From Sanderia malayensis (taxonomy: Eukaryota; Cnidaria; Scyphozoa; Semaeostomeae; Pelagiidae), in contig RQOL01000531.1 in the NCBI GenBank assembly GCA_013076295.1, positions 5,022,001 to 5,086,000 of the forward strand: a DNA stretch of 64,000 nucleotides. The letters run 5' to 3'. The notes beneath the pieces are model-generated. The model saw only the letters and a program-made list of their open reading frames with translations, was not told where the DNA came from and ran no database searches. Positions 57,601 to 64,000 of this stretch are shown here, piece by piece. The translations under genes and the position numbers were made by a program. Each line of letters begins with the position of its first letter. The first letter of the stretch is position 1.

Positions 57601-60600
57601 AGCATTTCATGGTCGATCATGTGTTGTGGGGGAACCCAACAGCTCGAGTTGAGCCAACACTAAATGCATCTCTCTCCATAAGCCCCGTAACTCTTCTATA
57701 ATAACCTGGATTGGACCGTAACTACCGAAGACAAACAGTACCATGAAAAAACTCATACGATTCCATAAAATTAATGTTTAACAGTTGCCAAAAATTTATT
57801 AAATAGCAAATGAACTAACCAATTATCAACATCAGTTTTATCTTCAAAACGGGCATCCAGCTCTTTCAGAGATAGGCCTTCACAACCCGATTCTTTATCT
57901 TCATTGCCGTACCCAGCTTCGGGATTTTTTGCGAGAGGTTATCCTTCGTACGAATTTCGACTTTACGAACTGACTACTGAATGGTCTTCGTCTTCTTCGC
58001 TACCCTCAAGAAGAGTTCTTCCTTCGTTGTCAGAAGAATTTGTCTTGAACTATCATTTTCGCAATCCGACATTTTGAGAAGATTTTAGCCAGACACTGTT
58101 TCAAAAGGCCGGGCAGCAAGCAATATGAATAATTATTGAACCGGCGTGACATTGAACCAAAATCTTGAAAGTTATATTTTTTTCAAAATTTGTTAAAATA
58201 TCTGTATTTAATTGAAAGCAACAAAAATCGGCTCAAAATGTGAGGAAAATATCGCGCTTTTAGCCAGAGGTGAGAGAATTTCAATCTGCATTACCTAAGT
58301 CGAGTTATTCAAAAAACCTGCCAACTTTTCCCATACTGACCCCTATAAGAAATGATTCGCGTGTCATCAAACTGACGTCACAGCTCTTCGAAAGACCTGG
58401 ATGGGTGTGTTTGAGCTTAAAAAAAAATATTTGTACTCGTGAGAAAAAACTCAAAATAGGTTTATAGTGATACTCAGATCTTTTTCTTCCCATTTCCGTA
58501 AAAAATCGATATGCCATTTTAGGCTGCATAAGCCCTTCAATAAAGTGCTAATTCTTATGCTGATATTGTGGTATTTATGCAAGAAATGAATAATTTCATC
58601 ATTAATTGAAGGCCCGCCTAAAGTAGCAAGCAAGCAGTGCTCCCTCGTCAATTTCTTTATTTGATGAGCTTTCTGAGTTATTAATATATATTTCTTCATC
58701 TGATAAGCCATCTGAGTTATTATTATTGATAATATCAATCATGGAGGTTTCTGATGATGTGTCACATCACCACAGGCCACACAGGATGTATTTGATTTGA
58801 TAAAAATTCTAATTAATTACTTTATTAACATAATACATGGGTATATACATGTCAATATATAGGTATATACCCGGCATTGCATATATTTACTTGCATACAT
58901 ATACAAGGTGGGGCCAAAAAAATAGGACTTAATTCGAGCCCACAACCAGTGGCGCTCATGTGACATTGATTTTTCTATTGCTTTAAAATTAATATAATCA
59001 TATACAGTAATTATTTTAGTTCCTATAGCTAATAATCGTCTTTTGGATCAGTCTCATTTTTCTCGTCCAAGCTTTTGTAGCGGTAAACAAATCTTTCAAG
59101 AACTATTGGTCTAACTAGCATTTGTAACTTCGTAGTTTAACTTTGTAGTTGATTTTTTATTTCTCACATTCAATATTATCTTAGAATTTGTTTGATTCAA
59201 ACGCAATTTCCATTGATTGATTTAATAGTTTTAGGTACCATTTTTATTGCATCTGTGTTGTCTGTGTTATCTATCGTTGATTAGATTCTTAGGGCTTTCG
59301 GAAAAATTTATACAGTCTCCTAATTTTTATTGTTGGCGATCGGTTAAAGTGTGCCTGTGGACTCCCAACATTCTCGCATTTTGTTTTTTAACGTTATCAA
59401 TTTTCAGATACAAAATGTAATGGCAATAGGTTTCGTGACTAGAAATTTTAAAAATACAAATACTCAAAATGCCACCAAATAATTGCAAAATATATTTATA
59501 CAAGATGTCATTTGAGCTGAATGCTGTAAGGTAGAATTTCTGCAAACACTTTTCTTGAAGATAGATTTTTACAAATTATGATAGGCGGTTCACATTATCT
59601 CGGCCCAGCCTGTATATACGGAGCGAAGCAGGGGCTGTAGGGCTGAGGCCGGCAATTACTAATAGCCCGCTCAAAACATCGCACTCATAAAGCCTGGTTT
59701 CCATATAGTCGCAGAGTGTCGCAGAGTGTTGCAGGGTGTTGCAGATTTATGTTTTGCGACACTCTGCAACAAATGGAAACCGCATTCTTAATTTTTTGCG
59801 ACAGTCTGCAACAACTGTCGCAGGGTGTCGCAGAGATAGAAAATTTTCTATCTCTGCGACACCCTGCGACACCCTGCAACAACTCTGCGACAACATGAAA
59901 AAATTTAAAGACATGTAGGGAACTTTGCAAAGACTTTACCAAAATTTGATTTGGCAAAAACATTGGAATTTGCTTCCGTCGTTCTTTAAGCCTCTTCAGC
60001 AAAAGAAACATGGAAAATTCTAATAAAAACTGGGTTCTTTGCATCGTCCATGCTTCTCAAAAGCTTGGCGCGCAATCGTGTTTACAATTTTCGCGCCAAG
60101 CTCTTTCTAAATCTACGCGACACCCTGCGACAAATGGAAACCGCAAGACACTCTGCGACACTCTGCGACACCCTGGAACACCCTGCAACACTCTGCGACT
60201 ATATGGAAACCAGGCTTAACTCGTGTTCCTGACAAGATATAATTCTATTCTTATTATATCTGAGCTCTTTAATATATAAGTCTCCAAATAAGATAAGATA
60301 ACAGCCGAAATTGTTTTAAAGCACTGATGAGGTTTTTTGACACTTACTTGTCGAGCACAAGACATGAGTGCTGTGCGCCCTTCAGCATCCTGTAGTTCAG
60401 TTTTACATCCAGCACCAAGTAACAGGCACATACATTGTAAATTCTGAGAGAAAACAGCATGCATCAGTGCAGTATATCCTCTATTATCTCCATAATCAAT
60501 AAGATCTAAAAAGAAATTATGGAATAAAAACTCTACAAATCCGTATAGCTTTTCAGATACTTTAAAAAGATATTAAAAGAAAAAATAAATGTAAAAATCA

Positions 60601-63600
60601 ATTCTTATGGATGTAATACCGTATTTCCTCGATTAAGCGCCATTTTTCATTCAAGATTCACATATTTCATTCAAGATTCTCATATTTCATTCAAGATTCC
60701 CATTTTTCATTCAAGATTCCCATATTTCATTCAAGATTCAAATATTTCAATCAAGATTCACGTTTTTCATTCAAGATTTACGTTTTTCATTCAAGATTTG
60801 AAAATTTGTTTCCCCCCTCCCTTCGACTGTATTGAAACCGTCAATACAGCCATGGATCATAAATCCCCGACGAATCAGTGAATGGTGCCCATCAAAATGC
60901 CAAACAGAGTTTGGCCATTACATGGTATGCACGACGAGAGCTCCCCATCGTAGGATGCGGTTTTGCGGGTCTATGCGTGCTAGAGACTCTCTAACTCTGT
61001 GCCTGTGCACTTACAACCCAAGAGAAGTAAGATGACCAAGAAGCATTACTTGACCAGTCATTCTTCCATGTCGTCCAATGAATTTGTCAGTCAGGGTATC
61101 CAAATCGTCATCAGATATTTCTGAAAAGGCTTGCATTGACACCAAGCCATAGTCTCGAACACGCCACATAACGGTCCAGCATGAAACACCAAGTAATCTT
61201 GCAATCATCATCCAAGAAAAACCTACCCCTCTTAATTCTTCTAAAACCTCGCTTGGTATAAATATAGGTGGTCGACCACAGGGGCGTCGCCAGCCCGAAA
61301 AAACTGGGGTGGACAAAAACGAGGGGCCCTTCAGACTCTCGGAAAACGTGGGAAACGCCCTTTTTAGCATTTTTGAACTATTTAGAAAATTTTGGAAAAG
61401 CAGTTTTGTCAAGCAGCATTTTTCGTAACAGTGGGCATCAAAGCGGAAAGCTGCACACCCAGATGTTCTGAGTGAATGAGCATCACCCCCCAAAGTTTTT
61501 TCAACGGATTTCGAGAAATTAGAAAATCGTCCTCTGAGAAAACTGGGGTGGACATGTCCACCCCAGTCCACCCCGTGGCGACGCCACTGGTCGACCAGAC
61601 CCATTGCTTACAGTATGGGTTACTGAAAACTTTTGTCTTGTGACAAACTCGACTGAATGTGTTTTCAGATGATGTAAAAGGGTTTGGAATGCTTCAGAAA
61701 CAATTGAAACTCTGTTCTTAGGTCATGGTCGGTGATTTCATTTTCCAGATTCACCATTAGAGAAACAGTCATTTCCACTTCGGCAATCACTAATTCGATT
61801 TCATTTTGGTTGACCTCTTGGTCGTCATCATCAATTCTACCCAGTGAAATACAGTTTTGAATTCTAGAAAGAAGAAATTCTAGGAAATCTCAAAATCGGT
61901 TCGATGATCATTATCAGATTTCAAACGCGTCTTCCTCCATTTTTTTGCCTCTTCGGGCCTCTTTTGCAGCAGCCTCTTCTTGCTTTAGGAAAAGAGCAGT
62001 AGCCTCTGTTTGCAGTAGCATGAAAATGGCAAATCTTGAATCGAATATTCAAATATTGAGTTGAAAATGTATACCTTTAATAAAATATTTAATCTTGAAT
62101 CCAAGATTCAAATCTTGAATGAAAAATGTGAATCTGAATAAAAAATGTGAACCTTGAACAAAAAATGGAAAATCTTGAATTAAAAATGCAAATCTTGAAC
62201 GAAAAATGGGAAATCTTCAATATTGCTACAATTGGCGTGCCATACCCGGGCGTTTATTAACCTCGGCACTTTTTGGGGGGCGCCTAATCGAAGGGGACCA
62301 TTATTCGAGGGGGGTGGGGCGTTTATTAGAAAGTATAAGATCACAGTCTCTGTCAAAATGGTTTAGTTGTGCCTTGCCTTTATCGAGGAACAACGTAGAA
62401 AATAAAAATCGCCATGGTTTTGCACCAAGAACGGATAGGCACAACAAAAATGTGCCAACATATGGACATTATTGTAAAAGAATTTGAAAACAACTGGCTT
62501 TTGATACCACAATACATTACACCAACAAAAATTCTTGTGTGAGGGGCGTTAATCGAGGGGGGCGTTTATTGCAAAAGTTGATAGCAAAAGGGGGAGTTTA
62601 TTCGAGGAGGCTTTTAATCGAGGGGGGCGTTTAATCGAGGAAATACAGTAGAAACATAGGTGAATTGTGATATATATGTTTTGCTATATATTCAGATGAA
62701 GATTAACTAAATAAAATTCTTTTTTGTGTTGTATATGGATAAAAATAATTAAGACTTCACAAATAAAAATAAAACCATTGTTTAGTTGCAACCCCCCAAT
62801 AACTTCCAAACAAAGAGTGCAATTCTTAATAGGTCTAGGGTCCAACAAATGCCAAAACAGGATGCAGTTTGTAACAGGGTCTGCATTCTATTAAGAACTG
62901 CAACTTTTGTGTTGGCATTGGTATTTTGGTACAATAATATTCGAAACACAGAGCACCAAGAGCACCTGATAGATCTGATATTTTTCTCAGAACTGATGAA
63001 ATTTACTATTTGAGCCCCAAATAATAGTTTTGTAATGTCACAGTTATGGAGTAAAATGAATAATCTGATACTTGACAGCCACCAAAATAAAATTGACCAG
63101 AGTGAAAACACAACAAGCATACATCTCTAAACATAAAAGAGGAAGTAAATTCCCAACTATATTAATTGCAAATACTGTCTTTTTTCTTAAGGGTTTGCAG
63201 GAATAAGCAGCAAAGTAATGCTCTTGATGCAGTAAATGGCAATAATCCATACAAATTAACAGATACATATATTTAGGTACATATGACCAATAATCAAATA
63301 CAGTTTAATAATATCATAGTCACAAGAAAACACTTTCTTGTGACTATGATAATATTCTTAAATGATCTTAACAATCATTCACTCAGTCTTAGTACTTAAT
63401 GCCTTGTGTTATGAAATAAATGCATCTTGAACTGTGTTGGGAAAATCAATGCTCAATACACTTTTATTAGAGTTCATGAGAAAAATGTTTGGCTATTTTG
63501 AGTGATCGTCACCATGCAGGATTAATAAAATAGGATTAGTTACCTTGGGATGAAATTAGCAAGAGTCATCAATTGCAATCATAGTATAGTGAGAGGTAAG

Positions 63601-63694
63601 TACCTGGATGAAGCTGCAAAAGCTGAGAAAGCTCTTTCATGTTTCCATGTCTTGCAGCAAAATGAAAGGGTGGAAGCTCTTGAGGTTCTGACAT
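36674..63694 (-). CDS. ANKRD55: Ankyrin repeat protein, ANKRD55 homolog
   Basis: Exons on the minus strand: 63694-63604 (Met at 63694; exon acceptor at 63705), 60505-60348, 45770-45661, 43256-43193, 42745-42617, 42220-42036, 41625-41171, 37284-37127, 37023-36888, and a tentative 36750-36674. All junctions are GT/AG and phases agree, giving about 495 codons before the tentative exon. Nine ankyrin repeats are visible, for example RGYTALMHAV, GWPDGCEAML, GMTPLHWASFHN, GKTPLHFAAAAGN and RTALHWACAMGEY. Order and exon junctions track vertebrate ANKRD55 (GMTPLHWAAFHNQP; GWLEGCVSLL). The post-ankyrin region holds QYKLAPIRN, like LARKGLPPIRT of ANKRD55. ANKRD55 is linked to ciliary/IFT-associated complexes in vertebrates; the role here is unknown. 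An upstream exon may lie beyond 63841, and the true 3' end is uncertain. Confidence 0.9.
37736..38786. mobile_element. TA-flanked MITE (TTCGAATTA family), copy 2
   Basis: Ends CAGTCAACACTGTCTAATTC and, inverted, CAGTCAACTCTGTCTAATTC; TA on each side. Same family as 15887-16630 but longer. It contains a 46-bp palindrome at 38506-38551. Confidence 0.85.
38506..38551. repeat. 46-bp near-perfect palindrome
   Basis: 22-bp arms (starting CAGTTCAGTTCAGTACTG) with a 2-base spacer AC; the arms match completely. Further GTACAGTACTGAAGTAC repeats follow. A strong cruciform candidate within the MITE. Confidence 0.9.
39509..39847 (+). pseudogene. Short ORF with LAGLIDADG-like motif
   Basis: Open for 112 codons between a TAG at 39506 and the stop at 39845. 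It contains LIGFIDDDASI at 39566-39598. That fits the first helix of LAGLIDADG homing endonucleases (LxGFIDGDGSI) except for Gly-to-Asp and Gly-to-Ala changes. It is followed by a beta-like stretch (SFKVIVLIKLNP). No good start codon before the motif (first Met at 39614). It sits in the interior of fold-back copy 2 and is missing from copy 1. Could be chance resemblance. Confidence 0.3.
40087..40943. mobile_element. Solo LTR with 4-bp TSD
   Basis: 857 bp beginning TGTGCTGATTAG and ending TTCCCGACA, flanked by GAAC at 40083-40086 and 40944-40947. It interrupts the fold-back right arm precisely: sequence on both sides joins to match copy 1 at 34420-34450. A TATATATAGG box near 40350 fits an LTR promoter. 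The strand is unresolved. No related full element was found in the window. Confidence 0.8.
41735..41850. repeat. Dispersed repeat, copy 3, in an ANKRD55 intron
   Basis: Resembles the reverse complement of 690-842 (CGCGCAGCAGAATATAAT, TTTTAGCCTGCGC). Non-coding. Confidence 0.45.
43450..44480 (-). pseudogene. DIRS-like (tyrosine recombinase) retroelement remnants
   Basis: 44479-44300 (minus) contains ALRVPDTLNTCADLLSCLPF, resembling the end of a DIRS-type RNase H (HIPG..N..AD.LSR). 43600-43460 contains FRIDAATSAPAMGFLRHL, then INALGRWSSEAYHLFIKL. This matches the C-terminal box of DIRS/YR recombinases (SFRIGAAT..LGRW.S.A..YIR), with the nucleophile position occupied by a Tyr in AYHLF. The middle is degraded. 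At 44104-44161 a 44-bp unit containing TGCAGGTAGAGCAGATCC is tandemly duplicated. Confidence 0.55.
45985..46767. mobile_element. Pogo/Tc1-like MITE with terminal hairpin
   Basis: The left part is a run of (C/T)TATAACGAA(C/A) and CCCGCTATTACGAAC words; the right part has the same words in AACTCCCGCTATTGCGAAC. The right end forms a hairpin at 46723-46767: 19-bp perfect arms (CCTACAGAGTTCGTTATGA) and a 7-base loop. No transposase frame. Confidence 0.6.
47066..47982. mobile_element. TIR element with GTCGCTC subterminal repeats
   Basis: Ends are inverted repeats of about 40 bp: AAGTTAAACGTCGCTCTTAT and its partner AAGTTAAACGTCGCTCTTCT. Each is followed by TGCGCCGAATCAAATA. Several more GTCGCTC/GAGCGAC words occur inside near both ends. 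The 110-codon frame at 47479-47811 has no recognised domain. Target duplication unclear. Confidence 0.65.
47983..49738. other. ANKRD55 intron, no gene recognised
   Basis: AT-rich, short frames only. 48372-48470 shares purine-rich words with 31700-31770. Confidence 0.5.
49739..50194 (+). repeat. BEL/Pao 5' LTR
   Basis: Begins TGTTATGAATAAATCC and ends CGATTTCTGACA. Closely similar to the 3' LTR apart from small indels. Confidence 0.92.
50227..54947 (+). pseudogene. BEL/Pao gag-pol polyprotein (several lesions)
   Basis: Starts MHQQAEQDQ at 50227, with stops near 50370 and 50530. The long frame 50533-52287 has AKLPKLQLRRF, then jumps to YEDAAINVASLRSMG, so most of the DUF1759 core seems deleted. 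Zinc knuckles follow (CVYCRGGHKAFEC, CYHCKGKHHSSIC). The aspartic protease box reads LLDGGSGKSYIS where DTGS is usual. RT includes YDCSAKEG and GDIQQAFLQI; a TAA at 52285-52287 stands just before YVDDIACGG. Downstream are RNase H (GFADSSIAACC, VPRLELIGARM), integrase zinc region (HMGVATTLAELRSRFWVPKG), core (TTGVDFAGPF, IVSDNAKTF, a TGA at 54142, WWGGFFERMVG), a frameshift near 54285, and a C-terminal DUF5641-type domain (GDIVLIKDENLPRNKWKLG). Confidence 0.9.
54967..56052 (+). repeat. BEL/Pao 3' LTR with MITE insertion
   Basis: Begins TGTATGATGAATAAATCC after a run of ten or more G, ends CGATTTCTGACA. It is interrupted at TAA (55398-55400) by the MITE and resumes CGGGAAGTCAGAAG. Confidence 0.92.
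55401..56006. mobile_element. Harbinger-like fold-back MITE in the BEL 3' LTR
   Basis: Ends GGGCCTTATCACATGAGCCC and, inverted, GGAGCCTATCACATGAGCCC. TAA is duplicated at 55398-55400 and 56007-56009. The 5' LTR provides the empty site (CAATCTAACGGG). Rich in GCCCGG palindromes. Confidence 0.9.
56734..57177. mobile_element. TA-flanked MITE (GCGCTTATTAGAGG family)
   Basis: Ends CCATATTTCCTCTGATAAGC and, inverted, CCGTATTTCCTCTAATTAGC. TA on both sides. Interior repeats of GGGCGCTTATTAGAGG type. Confidence 0.8.
57820..58075 (-). pseudogene. Acidic N-terminal fragment of a multi-copy transposon-type ORF
   Basis: Minus strand: MSDCENDSS, then in a shifted frame SSDNEGRTLLEGSEEDEDHS, then NPEAGYGNEDKESGCEG and LSLKELDARFEDKTDVDNW, ending at a possible splice donor (TTG/GTTAGT). 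The acidic start plus LSL.EL...NTDW pattern reminds me of multi-copy ORFs annotated as P2X7-like C-terminal domain proteins in cnidarians. Recognition is from memory only; the Cys-rich continuation was not found. Confidence 0.3.
58904..59612. mobile_element. Mariner-like TIR element without passenger
   Basis: Ends CAAGGTGGGGCCAAAAAAAT and, inverted, CAGGCTGGGCCGAG, bordered by TATA on both sides. Blocks at 59383-59470 and 59490-59580 match 12190-12260 and 13070-13150 of the DDX41-intron element. Confidence 0.7.
59691..60216. mobile_element. Harbinger-like fold-back MITE with TGTCGCAGGG repeats
   Basis: Ends AGCCTGGTTTCCATATAGTC and its exact complement. TAA is duplicated at 59688-59690 and 60217-60219. 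The inside is packed with TGTCGCAG/CTGCGACA words, and a 56-bp perfect palindrome lies at 59816-59871 (28-bp arms, no loop). Confidence 0.9.
61011..61640 (-). pseudogene. HTH/integrase-associated N-terminal fragment
   Basis: Minus strand reads GRPPIFIPSEVLEELRG then FSWMMIARLLGVSCWTV, RVRDYGL, SEISDDDLDTLTDKFI and GRMTGQVMLLGHL. The pattern GRP..I....L..L...F....IA.LLGVS..T..RR..EYGL is the HTH N-terminus of multi-copy integrase-core (rve) proteins in cnidarian and fish genomes. It is split at 61279-61589 by a hAT MITE; the catalytic core is absent. Confidence 0.55.
61279..61589. mobile_element. hAT MITE with 8-bp TSD
   Basis: Ends CAGGGGCGTCGCCA and, inverted, CAGTGGCGTCGCCA. GTCGACCA is duplicated exactly at 61271-61278 and 61590-61597. 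Internal AACTGGGGTGGACA occurs near both ends. 311 bp, non-coding. Confidence 0.93.
62649..63603. other. ANKRD55 intron 1, hairpin at 63312-63351
   Basis: No gene. A perfect hairpin with 18-bp arms (TATCATAGTCACAAGAAA) and a 4-base loop lies at 63312-63351. Confidence 0.6.
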
Positions 63695-64000
63695 TGATGA
63701 TGAACCTGAGATAAAAAACGCCAAGGTAAACAACATTATTATCCTTCCATGTAAAGCATTCATGCACAAAAATTCTTTTGGTATTGGCCAACAAAGCAAA
63801 GTGCTCATTTACATTTTCCAAGAACCTTTGATTCTCTCCCTGACTCTGTTAAGAAAAAATAAAAAGATAATAAATTTCAATAAAGAAATTAATCAACATG
63901 GACTCCCACTCCCTAGTTTCCTTCCCAGGTAGAATATGACATGAGCCAAAGTCTAATTAATTGGACCTCCGTTAATAACATGTGCAGTATCTAATATTTA

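Larger units (their letters stand above)
60619..62648. mobile_element. 2-kb TIR transposon with inverted arrays of 20-bp repeats
   Basis: Ends CCGTATTTCCTCGATTAAGC and, inverted, CTGTATTTCCTCGATTAAAC, bordered by TA. Next to the left end are about eight tandem copies of a unit like TTTCATTCAAGATTC (60648-60800). Near the right end the complementary words AATCTTGAATGAAAAATG repeat (62030-62225) in inverted order. The interior holds a helix-turn-helix frame and a nested hAT MITE. Lies in ANKRD55 intron 1. Confidence 0.8.

Noticed and set aside
59716..60232. Frames with repeated Cys/Arg-rich words such as TPCDTLQQ
   Set aside because: Translations of the TGTCGCAG repeats of a MITE in multiple frames.
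62782..63120. 112-codon minus-strand frame in ANKRD55 intron 1
   Set aside because: No ankyrin or other motif, and an inverted repeat (TTCTTAATAG/CTATTAAGAA) explains part of it.
63815..63850. Additional ANKRD55 exon (AG/AGTCAGGGAGAGAATC...GTAAAT)
   Set aside because: Acceptor is good but the donor is weak and no homology supports it; the Met at 63694 already gives a sensible start.

Overview
This window is nuclear DNA from an intron-rich, AT-rich invertebrate animal, most likely a cnidarian. That guess rests on a 22-exon DDX41 gene, a 9-ankyrin-repeat ANKRD55-like gene, and a dense mix of MULE, hAT, mariner/pogo-like and Harbinger-like elements, CR1/jockey-type LINEs, and Gypsy, BEL/Pao and DIRS-like retroelements. 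The species assignment is inference. There are no bacterial features, no CRISPR array, and no tRNA or rRNA gene that I could recognise.

Host genes. (1) DDX41, plus strand, 9112-18900: 22 exons join in a continuous frame to 618 codons, with all DEAD-box motifs and the C-terminal CCHC zinc knuckle. (2) An ANKRD55 homolog, minus strand, about 63694 down to about 36674: nine confident exons in compatible phases encode nine ankyrin repeats and a linker region. Its introns are filled with transposons. Its first exon may lie beyond the window, and its 3' end is unresolved.

Layout. 1-2226: remnants of two LINE fragments, one carrying a 2A-like motif. 2227-8976: a complete Mutator-like element (MULE) with 75-bp terminal inverted repeats and a perfect 9-bp target duplication. 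It encodes a transposase with SWIM, Ulp1-like protease and PHD-like parts. The transposase is broken by an extra A and by a 1.2-kb hAT-like element nested in the PHD exon. The MULE ends about 135 bp upstream of the DDX41 start codon. 9112-18942: DDX41, with at least three MITE/transposon insertions in introns. 20218-27767: a nest of retroelements. A LINE carries a Gypsy element inserted in its microsatellite tail, and the Gypsy reverse transcriptase is split by a second LINE of the same family. 28800-31161: retroelement fragments and a small non-autonomous LTR element with two LTRs, a PBS and a 4-bp target duplication. 33619-41050: two copies of a fold-back repeat. The longer copy carries a solo LTR, a second MITE copy and a short frame with a LAGLIDADG-like motif. 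43450-44480: DIRS-like remnants. 49739-56052: a BEL/Pao element with both LTRs; its 3' LTR carries a Harbinger-like MITE. 56734-62648: five more TIR elements, one with an interrupted helix-turn-helix/integrase-type frame and a nested hAT MITE.

The two host genes are unrelated in function: an RNA helicase and nucleic-acid sensor, and a scaffold of ankyrin repeats. Most of the interest lies in the transposons, which preserve clean insertion histories (target duplications, nested order) and several unusual coding passengers.
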